From Aquisphaera insulae (GTDB lineage: Bacteria > Planctomycetota > Planctomycetia > Isosphaerales > Isosphaeraceae), in contig NZ_JAALJH010000040.1 of assembly GCF_011064615.1 (NCBI RefSeq), forward strand, positions 1 to 64,000: a DNA stretch of 64,000 nt. Reading direction: 5' to 3'. The notes under the pieces are model-generated. The model searched no databases, was not told the origin of the DNA, and saw only the letters and a list, made by a program, of their open reading frames with translations. Made by a program: the position numbers and the translations under genes. Positions 17,104-26,103 of the stretch are shown here, one piece after another (the first letter of the stretch is position 1; each line of letters begins with the position of its first letter).

Positions 17104-18218
17104 ATGGGACGCTCGTCGTCGCGAGGTCGGCCACGCCTTCGTCCGTATCCGCGCCATCCGCGTCGCGGCACGGGCCGCCGCGGATCGCGATCGCGATCGC
17201 CGTCGCGATCATGGCCGGGGGCGTGGGCTGGTATCTCGGGCTCCTCCCTGCGGGCCGGATCGGCGAGCGGCTTTCCTGGAAATCGGGGGCGGATCGTTCG
17301 ACGATCGTGATGCTGGGGAACGTGAATGTCCGCCAGGTGAACCTGGCGTTCAAGGTGGACGGGCGGATCCAAGCGCTCGCGGTGGATGAGGGAGATTCCG
17401 TCAAGGCGGGCGGCGTGATCGCCTCGCTGGACCGGCGCTACTTCGACGACGAGATCCGCGCGGCGAAGGCTCGCCGCGACGCCCTCGCCGCGACGCTGGC
17501 CCGGCTGGAGCACGGCTCGCGGCCGGAGGAGATCGCCCAGGCGCGGGCCATGGTGGCCCAGCGTGAGGCCGAGATGAAGCGGGCGCAGGTCGACTTCGCC
17601 AGGACCGCGACCCTGCTCGAGCGGAGCTCGGCCTCGCGGCAGGAATACGACCGGGACGAGGCCGCCGCGCGTGTCGCGGTCGCTCAGCTCGACTCCGCCC
17701 GCGAGGCGCTCCGCCTGGCGGTGATCGGCCCGCGCGTCGAGGACATCCAGAACGCGCGGGCCCAGCTCGCGGAGGCCGACGCCGAGCTCGTCCGCCTCGA
17801 CCGCAAGCTCGAGGACTCTCGCCTGGTCGCCCCGGGGGACGGCGTGATCCTGACCCGGGCTCGCGAGGTGGGCGCGATCGTGCAGCCGGGCGAGGTGGTC
17901 TTCACGCTCACCCTGACGACGCCGGTCTGGGTCCGGTCCTACGTCGACGAGCCCGATCTCGGCGACGTCCGGCCCGGCGCCGAGGTGGAGGTCCTGACCG
18001 ACTCCCGGCCGTCGTCTCCCTACCGCGGCCATGTCGGCTACATCTCGCCGACCGCGGAGTTCACGCCCAAGACGGTGGAGACGCCGGAGCTTCGGACGCA
18101 GCTCGTCTACCGCGTCCGGATCGTCGTCGACAATCCCGACGGCGGCCTCCGCCAGGGGATGCCGGTGACCGTGCGTCTTCCGAGGCCGAGGGCCGAATCC
18201 GGGGCGACTCCCCCATGA
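17100..18218 (+). CDS. HlyD-family membrane-fusion (periplasmic adaptor) protein, YbhG-like
   Basis: A 372-residue adaptor for the ABC exporter encoded next. The ATG overlaps the tetR stop (ATGA). One N-terminal membrane helix lies at about residues 20-43. A split lipoyl/barrel-sandwich domain follows (V-x-x-V-x-L-A-F-K-V-D-G-R-I, then V-D-E-G-D-x-V-K-A-G), then an alpha-hairpin rich in Ala, Arg and Glu at about 115-235. The second lipoyl half ends in APGDGVILTRAREVGAIV. A beta-barrel domain with DSRPSSPYRGHVGYISP closes the protein. It would link the inner-membrane transporter to the outer membrane. Its stop overlaps the next ATG by 4 bases. Confidence 0.88.
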   Translation: MNGTLVVARSATPSSVSAPSASRHGPPRIAIAIAVAIMAGGVGWYLGLLPAGRIGERLSWKSGADRSTIVMLGNVNVRQVNLAFKVDGRIQALAVDEGDSVKAGGVIASLDRRYFDDEIRAAKARRDALAATLARLEHGSRPEEIAQARAMVAQREAEMKRAQVDFARTATLLERSSASRQEYDRDEAAARVAVAQLDSAREALRLAVIGPRVEDIQNARAQLAEADAELVRLDRKLEDSRLVAPGDGVILTRAREVGAIVQPGEVVFTLTLTTPVWVRSYVDEPDLGDVRPGAEVEVLTDSRPSSPYRGHVGYISPTAEFTPKTVETPELRTQLVYRVRIVVDNPDGGLRQGMPVTVRLPRPRAESGATPP

Positions 18219-19957
18219 ACACCAGCGGCGAACCACTCGTCGTCGCCGACGGCCTGACCAAGACGTTCGACGCGACGTCGCCGCCGGCCGTGGACGCGCT
18301 CTGCTTCCGCATCGAGCCCGGCCGGGTGACGGGACTCGTCGGGCCCGACGGCGCGGGCAAGACGACGCTGCTGCGACTCGTGGCCGGGCTGCTGCTGCCC
18401 ACGTCGGGATCGCTCCGTACTTGCGGGATCGACACGGGTGAGGATCTCGATGCGATCCGCCGGGTCGTCAGCTACATGCCGCAGCGGTTCGGGCTCTACG
18501 AGGATCTGACCGTCGCGGAGAACCTCGCGTTCCACGCCGACCTGCGGGCCGTGGTCGGCGAGGAGCGACGACGGACCGCGGCCCGGTTGCTGGAGTTCAC
18601 GGGGCTGGGGCCGTTCACCGATCGGCTGGCCGGACGGCTCTCGGGGGGCATGAAGCAGAAGCTCGGCCTGGCGTGTGCCCTCGTCCGCAAGCCGGACCTC
18701 CTGCTGCTCGACGAGCCGAGCGTGGGCGTGGACCCGATCTCGCGCCGGGAGCTCTGGAAGCTCGTCTACGACCTGGTCGACCAGGGGATCGCCGTCGTCT
18801 GGAGCACGGCCTACCTGGACGAGGCGGAACGTTGCGGGTCGGTCCTCACGCTGGATCGAGGGCGGATCCTCTTCGACGGGCCGCCACGCGACCTGACGGC
18901 CCGGGCGGAGGGCCGCAGCTACCTCGTCCGCGGGGCCGACCGCAAGCGCCGGGTGCTCGCCGCGGCCTCGCGGCTGCCCGCCGTGGTCGACGGCGTGATC
19001 CAGGGCCGGAGCGTCCGGCTCGTGCTGGCCGAGGGGGCCGCGCCGCCGGGCCTCGACGAGATCGACGCCCGCGGGCCGGACCCGCAGATCGTCCCCACCG
19101 CGGCCCGGTTCGAGGACGCGTTCGTGGACCTGCTCGGAGGCGGGCCGAAGGGGGGATCGCCGCTGGCGGGCGAGCTGCGGCCGGCCGACGCGGGCGAGGG
19201 CCCGATGGTCGAGGCCCGCGACCTGACCAAGCGATTCGGCGCGTTCACGGCCGCCGATCGCGTCAGCTTCCAGATCGGCCGGGGCGAGATCTTCGGGCTC
19301 CTCGGCCCCAACGGCGCCGGCAAGTCGACCACCTTCAAGATGCTCTGCGGGCTGCTGAAGCCGACAGAGGGCTCGGCACGCGTCGCCGGCGCGGATCTCT
19401 CGCGGACCGGCGGGGCGGCCCGCGCGCGGCTCGGCTACATGGCCCAGAAGTTCTCGCTCTACGGCGACCTCAGCACCCGCCAGAACCTCGACTTCTTCTC
19501 CGGGGTCTACGGGCTCGCCGGCGCCCGGAGGCGGGCGACCATCGGCCGCATGGTGGATGCCTTCGAGCTGCAGCCTTACATGGACCTGAGCGCCGGCGGC
19601 CTGCCGCTGGGCTTCAAGCAGCGGCTGGCCCTCGCCTGCGCCATCCTCCACGACCCGCCGGTCCTCTTCCTGGACGAGCCGACCAGCGGCGTCGACCCGC
19701 TCACCCGCCGGGAGTTCTGGTCGCACATCAACGCCATGGTCGAGCGGGGGGCCACCGTCCTGGTCACGACCCACTTCCTGGACGAGGCCGAGTACTGCGA
19801 CCGCGTCGCCCTCGTCTATCGCGGGCGGGTGATCGCGGCCGGCTCGCCCGACGACCTGAAGGAGTCGGTGCGGACCGCGGAGAACCCCGAGCCGACGTTC
19901 GAGGACGCCTTCGTGGACCTGGTGACGGCGTTCGACGCCGATCGGGGGGTCGCATGA
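18215..19957 (+). CDS. ABC exporter ATPase with two nucleotide-binding domains, YbhF-like
   Basis: A 580-residue protein with two fused ATPase domains. The first (about 8-230) has Walker A GPDGAGKTT, signature LSGGMKQKLGLA and Walker B LLLLDEPSVGVD. The second (about 330-560) has Walker A GPNGAGKST and Walker B VLFLDEPTSGVD. Its signature region reads LPLGFKQRLALA, the altered form also found in YbhF-type proteins. The two domains power the permeases encoded next. The start overlaps the adaptor gene and the stop overlaps the permease gene, each by 4 bases, so the stoichiometry is probably kept by coupling. Substrates are likely cationic or amphiphilic drugs, judging only by the E. coli relative. 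Confidence 0.9.
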   Translation: MNTSGEPLVVADGLTKTFDATSPPAVDALCFRIEPGRVTGLVGPDGAGKTTLLRLVAGLLLPTSGSLRTCGIDTGEDLDAIRRVVSYMPQRFGLYEDLTVAENLAFHADLRAVVGEERRRTAARLLEFTGLGPFTDRLAGRLSGGMKQKLGLACALVRKPDLLLLDEPSVGVDPISRRELWKLVYDLVDQGIAVVWSTAYLDEAERCGSVLTLDRGRILFDGPPRDLTARAEGRSYLVRGADRKRRVLAAASRLPAVVDGVIQGRSVRLVLAEGAAPPGLDEIDARGPDPQIVPTAARFEDAFVDLLGGGPKGGSPLAGELRPADAGEGPMVEARDLTKRFGAFTAADRVSFQIGRGEIFGLLGPNGAGKSTTFKMLCGLLKPTEGSARVAGADLSRTGGAARARLGYMAQKFSLYGDLSTRQNLDFFSGVYGLAGARRRATIGRMVDAFELQPYMDLSAGGLPLGFKQRLALACAILHDPPVLFLDEPTSGVDPLTRREFWSHINAMVERGATVLVTTHFLDEAEYCDRVALVYRGRVIAAGSPDDLKESVRTAENPEPTFEDAFVDLVTAFDADRGVA

Positions 19958-21108
19958 CCGCCATCGGCGGGGCCGGCGCCAGCTTCCTGAGGGTCCGGGC
20001 GCTCGTCCGCAAGGAGTGCCTCCAGATCCTCCGCGATCCCAGCGCCTTCCTGATCGCGGGCGTGCTGCCGCTGCTCTTGTTGTTCATCTTCGGCACGGGG
20101 GTCTCGCTCGACCTCCGGAACGTCCGCCTGGCGGTCGTGGTGGAGCAGATGAGCCCGGAGACCTCCAGCCTGCTGGACGCCTACCGCAATTCGCCCTACT
20201 TCCGCGTCCGCGTCGCTCGGCACCGCGCCGAGGTCGATGCGGACCTCGTGGCCGGTCGGCTCGCGGGGATCGTCGTCCTCCGCGAGGACTTCTCCGAGCG
20301 GCTCGGGCGCGGCGACCAGGCGCCGATCCAGGTGATCGTCGACGGCAGCGATCCGAACACCGCGGCGCTCGTGCAGGGATATGTCCAGGGGGTCTGGCAG
20401 GGGTGGATCGCGCAGGAGGCGACGTCGCGGGCCGGCCTGGTGGACCGGCCCTCCGCCCGGCCCCTGGTCTCCGCCGAGCCGCGATACTGGTTCAACGCCA
20501 ACCTGGACAGCCGGTCCTCGCTCCTGCCGGGGGGGATCGCCATCAACCTTACGCTCATCGGCACGCTCCTCACCGCGCTGGTCGTCGCCCGCGAATGGGA
20601 GCGCGGGACGATGGAGTCCCTGCTCGCCACGCCGGCGACGCGCGGAGAGATGCTCATCGGAAAGATCGTCCCCTACCTGGGGCTCGGCCTGGTCGCGATG
20701 GCGGTCTCCGCGGGCGCGGCGGTCTGGATCTTCGGCGTCCCGTTCCGGGGCTCGATCCTGGCCCTGGTCGCGACCTCGCTGGCGTACCTGGCGACCATGC
20801 TGACGCTCGGCCTGCTGATCTCCACCAGGACCAGGAACCAGTTCGTGGCCTGCCAGGCCGCCCTGATCGTGGGCTTCCTGCCGGCGTTCGAGCTCTCCGG
20901 CTTCGTCTTCGAGATCGACGCCATGCCCGCGCCGATCCGGGCCCTCACGCGGATCCTGCCGCCCCGCTACTTCGTCTCGGCCCTGCAGACGATCTTCCTG
21001 GCGGGGGACGTGCGGTCGATCCTCGTCGCCGACGGGCTGGTGCTGCTGGCGTTCGCGGCCGTCTTCCTGGCGCTGCTGGTCCGGGCGACCCCGACCCGAC
21101 TGGAGTGA
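19954..21108 (+). CDS. ABC-2 type permease, YbhS-like
   Basis: A 384-residue inner-membrane permease. The ATG at 19954 overlaps the ATPase stop (ATGA). The start LVRKECLQILRDPSAFLIAGVLPLLLL is the usual ABC-2 beginning: an amphipathic KE-motif helix leading into the first membrane helix at about 28-48. A large periplasmic loop (about 50-170) follows, then about five membrane helices from residue 185 on, with EWERGTMESLLATPATRGE between the second and third. Ends TPTRLE. It would form the pore with the next gene product, which starts 6 bases after this stop. Confidence 0.88.
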   Translation: MTAIGGAGASFLRVRALVRKECLQILRDPSAFLIAGVLPLLLLFIFGTGVSLDLRNVRLAVVVEQMSPETSSLLDAYRNSPYFRVRVARHRAEVDADLVAGRLAGIVVLREDFSERLGRGDQAPIQVIVDGSDPNTAALVQGYVQGVWQGWIAQEATSRAGLVDRPSARPLVSAEPRYWFNANLDSRSSLLPGGIAINLTLIGTLLTALVVAREWERGTMESLLATPATRGEMLIGKIVPYLGLGLVAMAVSAGAAVWIFGVPFRGSILALVATSLAYLATMLTLGLLISTRTRNQFVACQAALIVGFLPAFELSGFVFEIDAMPAPIRALTRILPPRYFVSALQTIFLAGDVRSILVADGLVLLAFAAVFLALLVRATPTRLE

Positions 21109-21114
21109 CCCGCC

Positions 21115-22224
21115 ATGCTCGGCCGGATCCGCTGCCTGATCATCAAGGAGTTCCTGGCCCTCTGGCGGGACGGGAAGAGCCGGATCATCCTGATCGTCCC
21201 GCCCCTGATCCAGATGCTGATCTTCACGTTCGCCGCCACCCAGGAGGTCAAGGACGTGCCGGTCGCCGTCTTCGACCAGGACCTCGGCACCTCCGGCCGC
21301 GACCTGCTTGCCCTCGTCGAGGGCTCGCCGTACTTCGCCAGGGTGATCCGGGTCCGATCCGACGCCGAGGCCGCACGGGTCCTCGACGCCCAGGAGGTCG
21401 CGATGGTCGTCCGCGTCGGCCAGGACTTCTCGCGCGAGCTGGCGGCGGGCCGCCCCGCGAAGGTCCAGCTCCTGCTCGACGGCCGCCGGTCGAACGCCTC
21501 CCGCGTCCTCTCCGGCTACGCCACGGAGATCGTCGGCCGCTACGAGGCCGGGCTCGCCGCGGCGCGACGCGGCCCGCCGCCGGCCACCGCGGTGGTGGCG
21601 CGGGCCTGGTTCAACCCCAACCTGGACGCCAAGTGGAGCACGGTCCCGGCCCTGGTGGCGATCCTGAGCACGCTCATGGGGCTGATGATCACGGGCATGT
21701 CCGTGGCCCGCGAGCGCGAGCTCGGCACCTTCGACCAGGTGCTCGTCTCGCCGCTCTCGCCGACCGAGATCCTGGTCGGCAAGAGCGTCCCCGCGTTGAT
21801 CATCGGCCTGGGCGAGGGGACCGGCATGATCCTCGTCGGCGTCCTCGTCTTCGGCGTGCCGTTCCGGGGCTCGATCGCCCTCCTCTATCTGAGCATCGTC
21901 GTCTACTTGTGCGCCCTGATCGGGGTCGGCCTGCTCGTCTCGAGCATCGCGCGGACGCAGCAGCAGGCGATCCTCTACGCCTTCATGTTCATGGTCCCGG
22001 CGATGCTCCTGTCCGGCTTCGCGACGCCCGTCGAGAACATGCCCGACTGGCTCCAGGCGATCACCCTGGCCAACCCGGTGCGCCACTTCATGGCCATCCT
22101 CAAGGGCCTCTTCCTCAAGGACCTGCCGGCCGCCGAGGTGGCGCGGCGGCTGATCCCCCTCGCGATCATCGCGGCCTGCACGCTGACCTCCGCGAGCTGG
22201 CTCTTCCGCAGGAGGCTCGAATGA
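21115..22224 (+). CDS. ABC-2 type permease, YbhR-like
   Basis: A 369-residue permease, partner of the one just upstream. It begins LIIKEFLALWRDGKSRIILIVPPLIQ, the same ABC-2 layout: first helix near 20-40, periplasmic domain 45-170, then five helices. The loop RERELGTFDQVLVSPLSPTEI matches the family's signature between helices two and three. It is the last gene of the tetR operon. The 308-base gap that follows contains a separate promoter for the next transporter. Confidence 0.88.
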   Translation: MLGRIRCLIIKEFLALWRDGKSRIILIVPPLIQMLIFTFAATQEVKDVPVAVFDQDLGTSGRDLLALVEGSPYFARVIRVRSDAEAARVLDAQEVAMVVRVGQDFSRELAAGRPAKVQLLLDGRRSNASRVLSGYATEIVGRYEAGLAAARRGPPPATAVVARAWFNPNLDAKWSTVPALVAILSTLMGLMITGMSVARERELGTFDQVLVSPLSPTEILVGKSVPALIIGLGEGTGMILVGVLVFGVPFRGSIALLYLSIVVYLCALIGVGLLVSSIARTQQQAILYAFMFMVPAMLLSGFATPVENMPDWLQAITLANPVRHFMAILKGLFLKDLPAAEVARRLIPLAIIAACTLTSASWLFRRRLE

Positions 22225-22304
22225 CCGCCGGGCCTCGGTCCCCGGCCCCGACGGCCCATCCGGCTGGCCTGCGATCGCGGGTCCTCGCGGGGGCTCGAAC
22301 CGCA

Positions 22305-22333
22305 TTGATCGGGTTGACTTTGCGGATTATAAT
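22305..22333 (+). promoter_or_regulatory. Sigma-70-type promoter of the mmpL-like gene
   Basis: TTGATC at 22305-22310 and a perfect TATAAT at 22328-22333 are separated by exactly 17 bases. It lies in the gap after the last ABC permease, so the MMPL gene is probably transcribed on its own. The leader up to the chosen ATG at 22533 would be about 190 bases. Nothing else was recognised in this gap. Confidence 0.7.
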
Positions 22334-22532
22334 CGGCGCGTCGCCCAGACATTTGTCGGCGATGTTCATCACGCACCGCTAGCCATGACGATGGATGCCG
22401 CGCGGCTTCGCCGATGCCGGCGAGAGGCTTGTCGACTCGACCCATTCCGTTCTCCTCGCGGCCGGCCGGGCGGTTGAGCGCCCCGGCGGGACGGATCGAC
22501 GCAGAGGGGTGCCCCTTGAGGAGTCGGGATTC

Positions 22533-25451
22533 ATGCCGCTGGACTCTGTGCGATCGTTCCTGACCCGCCGGCCGGGCTGGGTCGTGGCCGCATGGCTCGG
22601 GCTGGCGGCGGTCGTCGGCCTGGGGTCGCCGAGCCTGACGAGGCTCGCGGCCGAGGGCCAATCCAAGCTCCTGGGCGGCGACGCGGAGAGCCGTCGCGCG
22701 GCCGAGCTGGTGCGGGCCTCCTGGCACGACCAGGCCTATGAATCGACGGCCGTCCTGGCGGTCCATCGCCCATCGGGCCTGACCGACGCGGATCGCGAGT
22801 TCGCCACCAGGGCGGAGGGACGGTTCAAGCGGGAGGACCGCCCGGCCGAGATCCTCCGCGTCCTCGGGCCCAGCTCCGGGGCGGCGATCGCGGCCCGGCT
22901 GATCAGCGGCGACCGGACGCTGAGCCTGATCGTCGTCCCGCTCGATACCTCGTACGTGGCGCCGGCGACGCATCGCGCCGTGGCGTGGCTCCAGCGGCAG
23001 ACCGAGACGCTCCGCCGCGAGGCCGGCGGGGGCCTCGCGGGGCTGGAGCTGCGCTGGACCGGCGACGCGGTCCTCGGCGGCGACTACATGAGGCAGGTCC
23101 AGACCTCGCTGGACCGGGCGGCGGCGGCCACGGTGGTCCTGCTCCTCGCCGTGCTCCTGGTCGTCTATCGCTCGATCTGGCTGGCGATGGTGCCGCTGGC
23201 GACCATCGGCGCCAGCCTGATCATCGCCCGCGGCCTGCTGGCGTGGCTCTGCCTCGGCGGCTGGGAGGTCTCTCCGCTGGTCGAGCTCTTCCTGGTGGCG
23301 ATCCTCTTCGGCACCGGGACGGACTTCTGCCTGTTCCTCTCGTGGCGGTTCGCGGAGCACTTCAACGAGCGGAACCCGCCGGGCGTCATGCGGCTGATCC
23401 TCGCCCGGTCGTTCGTGCCGCTGGTCACCAGCGCGGGGACCATCATCGTCGGCCTCCTGCTGATGGGGACGACCCGCTTCAAGCTCTTCTCGACGACGGG
23501 CCCGAGCGTCGCCATGGGGCTGGCCATCTCGCTGGCCGCCACGCTCACGCTCACGCCCGCCCTGCTCCTCCTGCTGTCCCGGTATCGGCCGCGGTCGCTC
23601 TCGAGCTTCGCCGCCCCCGCCGGCGACCTCTGGGATCGCGTCGGCCGGCTCGCCATGTCGCGCCCGCTCCGGAGCTGGGGGTTGACGATGCTGGTGATGA
23701 TCCCGCTGGCCGTCCTCGGCGTGCAGACCCGGTTCGTGATGGACCTCCTCTCCGAGATGCCCCGGGCGACCCCCTCCGCCCAGACGCTCCGCCTGGTCGC
23801 GGACAAGTTCGACCCCGGCATGATGGCCCCCCTGACCGTCGTGCTGGAGTCGGACACGGACTTCAGGCGCTCCGAGGGGCTCGCCCTGATCGATGACGTT
23901 AGCCGGCTGCTCTCGCACCAGCGGAGGCTCACCGAGGTCCGCTCCGCGACCCAGCCGCTGGGCTCGCCGGAGCCGCTCGCCCGGGCCCGGCTGTCGTCCC
24001 GGCTGGGCGAGGTCAACGAGGGCTTCCGGCAGCTCGCCGACGGGGCGACGACCCTCAGCCGGGGGCTGACGGAAGGAGCCGCCAAGCTGCGGGCCGCCCT
24101 CTGGCTGGGCCGTCGAATGGGCCTGAACCTCGGCGGCCCCGCGGGAGCCGTCGGCGGGGGTGGCAGCGCGGCCGACTCGGCCCATTCCCCGCCGCAGCAG
24201 GCGGCCCGGGCGGTCGCTTCCGGCCTGGGCAAGGCGGCCGCCACCATGGGCATGACCCCCGGCGGTACGCCCCCGTGGGACCTCACGAACTACGCCAGGG
24301 CCTTCGACCTCCTCGCCGGTTCCCGGCCCGCGCAGGGCCCCGTCGCCGGCCCCGGCTCCGGGACCGAAACCACGCCCGCCGGCCGACCCGATGAGTCCGT
24401 CAAGCGGGCCGCCGCGGCCCCCTCCGATCGCGGCACGAAGACCGCCTCCTCGCCCGCACAGGCCCCTGCATCCGCCCCCGCCCAGGGCGGCGCGGCCGAG
24501 GTCCTGCTCTCGGAGATCACTCGGGCGGCCGACGGCGCCGATCAGATCGCGAAGGGGGCGAAGCGGGCACATCGCGAGGTGTCCGCGATCCTCGAGGATC
24601 CGGTCGGCCGCCACGCCCTCGACCGGCTCCTCATCACGCCCCAGAACATCGACGAGAACCCCGAGCTGCGTGCGAGCTTCAACCACTACATCACGGAGGA
24701 CGGGCATCGGGCCCGGATCGACGTGACCCAGGGCGATCGGGTCTTCTCCGACAGCGCGATGAACCAGGTGGAGACCATCCGCCGCCGGCTCCGGGAGTAC
24801 CTGGGCGAGTACCAGGGGATCGACGTGAAGGCCGCCATCGCGGGCGCGAACGCGGAGTCCGCCGACGTCCGGGTGCTCACCCACGACGACCAGGTGAAGA
24901 GCTGGTTCGTCGTGCCGATCGGGGTCTTCCTCGTCCTGCTGGTCGCCCTCCGCGACCCATGGGCCTGCCTCAACCTGGTCGCCACGATGGTGCTCACCTA
25001 TCTCTTCGCCCTGGGGGCGACGCACCTCCTGTTCGTGACCATCCTGGGCGCGGAGGGGCTGGACTGGAAGGTGCCGTACTTCCTCTTCGTGCTCCTGGTC
25101 GCGGTGGGGGTGGACTACAACGTCTTCCTCATGGCCCGCCTCCACGAGGAGACCGCACGGCACGGCTTCCGCGGCGGGATCGTGCGGGCGATCGGCCAGA
25201 CCGGCGGCCTGATCAGCTCCGCCGCCGCGATCACCGCGTGCAGCTTCGCCTCGTTCCTGTTCAGCCCGCTGGCGTCGCTCCGCCAGTTGGGCTTCGCCCT
25301 CGTGGTCGGGATCACCGTGGACGCGATCCTCGTCCGGCCCCTGCTGGTCCCGTGCGGGCACTGGCTGCTGAGACGCTCCCGCGAGGTCCTCGGCCCCGGC
25401 CAGCCCGCCCTGGCCCGCAACAGCCGCATGCTCTCCCGCATACCGGACTAA
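22533..25451 (+). CDS. MMPL-family RND transporter
   Basis: A 972-residue inner-membrane transporter. The frame opens earlier, but the ATG at 22533 has GAGGAG 9 bases upstream and gives the normal start: a short cytoplasmic segment, RRPGW, then the first membrane helix near 17-33. Two halves each hold an MMPL domain with six helices. The first half has GTGTDFCLFLSWRF (helix 4, proton-relay region) and the second has VGVDYNVFLMARLHEE. Between them is a periplasmic region with a Gly/Ala/Pro/Ser-rich linker of about 100 residues (about 540-650), probably disordered. MMPL proteins export lipids, siderophores or drugs; the substrate here is unknown. The stop is 5 bases before the left end of an inverted-repeat element. 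Confidence 0.88.
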   Translation: MPLDSVRSFLTRRPGWVVAAWLGLAAVVGLGSPSLTRLAAEGQSKLLGGDAESRRAAELVRASWHDQAYESTAVLAVHRPSGLTDADREFATRAEGRFKREDRPAEILRVLGPSSGAAIAARLISGDRTLSLIVVPLDTSYVAPATHRAVAWLQRQTETLRREAGGGLAGLELRWTGDAVLGGDYMRQVQTSLDRAAAATVVLLLAVLLVVYRSIWLAMVPLATIGASLIIARGLLAWLCLGGWEVSPLVELFLVAILFGTGTDFCLFLSWRFAEHFNERNPPGVMRLILARSFVPLVTSAGTIIVGLLLMGTTRFKLFSTTGPSVAMGLAISLAATLTLTPALLLLLSRYRPRSLSSFAAPAGDLWDRVGRLAMSRPLRSWGLTMLVMIPLAVLGVQTRFVMDLLSEMPRATPSAQTLRLVADKFDPGMMAPLTVVLESDTDFRRSEGLALIDDVSRLLSHQRRLTEVRSATQPLGSPEPLARARLSSRLGEVNEGFRQLADGATTLSRGLTEGAAKLRAALWLGRRMGLNLGGPAGAVGGGGSAADSAHSPPQQAARAVASGLGKAAATMGMTPGGTPPWDLTNYARAFDLLAGSRPAQGPVAGPGSGTETTPAGRPDESVKRAAAAPSDRGTKTASSPAQAPASAPAQGGAAEVLLSEITRAADGADQIAKGAKRAHREVSAILEDPVGRHALDRLLITPQNIDENPELRASFNHYITEDGHRARIDVTQGDRVFSDSAMNQVETIRRRLREYLGEYQGIDVKAAIAGANAESADVRVLTHDDQVKSWFVVPIGVFLVLLVALRDPWACLNLVATMVLTYLFALGATHLLFVTILGAEGLDWKVPYFLFVLLVAVGVDYNVFLMARLHEETARHGFRGGIVRAIGQTGGLISSAAAITACSFASFLFSPLASLRQLGFALVVGITVDAILVRPLLVPCGHWLLRRSREVLGPGQPALARNSRMLSRIPD

Positions 25452-25456
25452 TACGG

Positions 25457-26103
25457 AACTAACCACAGAGGCACAGAGGCACAGAGAAGAGGGTGGCAGG
25501 GGGAGAGAGGGAGGGAAGGAAGAGGGAGGGAGGGAGGAAAGAGAGAGGGGATGCGAGAGAGAGGAGAGAAATGCCGGTATGAGGATGTCTTTCAAAGGAT
25601 TATGCGCTTTAATCCATCTTTCAATACGGGGACATTGAAGTTAATGAGCAATCCTATGTGAGTATGGCTGAGCTTTAGGTAGGTCAGGAGTTGGGCTTCG
25701 TGGACCGGCAGGACATGTTCGACGGCTTTCAGCTCCACGATTAGCCGGCCGGGTATGTAGATGTCGAGGACCAGGTTGTCCTTCAGTTCCTGGCCCTTGT
25801 AGACGAGGGGGAGGCGATACTGCGAGACGAAATCGATCCCGGCGTTCCGCAATTCAATCTCGAGGCAAGCCTGATAGATCGATTCCAGCAATCCCGGCCC
25901 CATCTCCCGATGCACCTGAATCGCCGCCCCGATCACGAGCCGCGTCAGCTCATTATCCTCGATCATCCTCCCCTCTCCCGTCTTGATCTCTCTCCTACTT
26001 CTCCTTCTCTCTTCTACTCCCTTCTCTCTCCTGCTCTCCCTTTCTCTCTCCTGTCTCCCCCCGTCCCTATCTTCTCCGTGCCTCTGTGCCTCTGTGGTTA
26101 GTT
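25457..26103. mobile_element. Small element with 34-bp terminal inverted repeats carrying a GxxExxY gene
   Basis: Bases 25457-25490 and 26070-26103 are inverted copies, 33 of 34 identical. Each contains CCACAGAGGCACAGAGGCAC. Inside each arm is a low-complexity tract, purine-rich on the left (25491-25575) and pyrimidine-rich on the right (about 25970-26069), which extends the symmetry loosely. The only gene inside encodes a GxxExxY protein. The left end is 5 bases after the mmpL stop, and the last base of the right end is part of the fabF stop codon. No clear target duplication is seen. It may be a non-autonomous mobile cassette; there is no transposase, so movement would need help in trans. 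Confidence 0.6.
25592..25966 (-). CDS. GxxExxY family protein
   Basis: A 124-residue protein. The family signature GPGLLESIYQ, giving G-x-x-E-x-x-Y, is at residues about 24-32. LVLDIYIPGRLIVELKAVE follows, with an Asp and a Glu-x-Lys arranged like a PD-(D/E)xK nuclease core. The C-terminus has the conserved AQLLTYLKLSHTHIGLLINF. The length matches the family, which is about 120-130 residues. The biochemical role is unproven; a link to nucleic acids is inferred from the fold. It is the sole gene of the inverted-repeat element and is much less GC-rich than mmpL or fabF, in keeping with separate origin. Confidence 0.88.
   Translation of the reverse strand: MIEDNELTRLVIGAAIQVHREMGPGLLESIYQACLEIELRNAGIDFVSQYRLPLVYKGQELKDNLVLDIYIPGRLIVELKAVEHVLPVHEAQLLTYLKLSHTHIGLLINFNVPVLKDGLKRIIL

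Noticed and set aside
22316..22333. TTGACT followed by TATAAT near 22314-22333 as the mmpL promoter.
   Set aside because: The spacing between these two is only 8 bases; the TTGATC further upstream gives the correct 17.
25491..25575. Purine-rich GAGAGGGAGG tract considered as a small-RNA gene or a replication feature.
   Set aside because: It is simple low-complexity sequence mirrored by the pyrimidine tract near 25970-26069, so it is explained as part of the inverted-repeat element.
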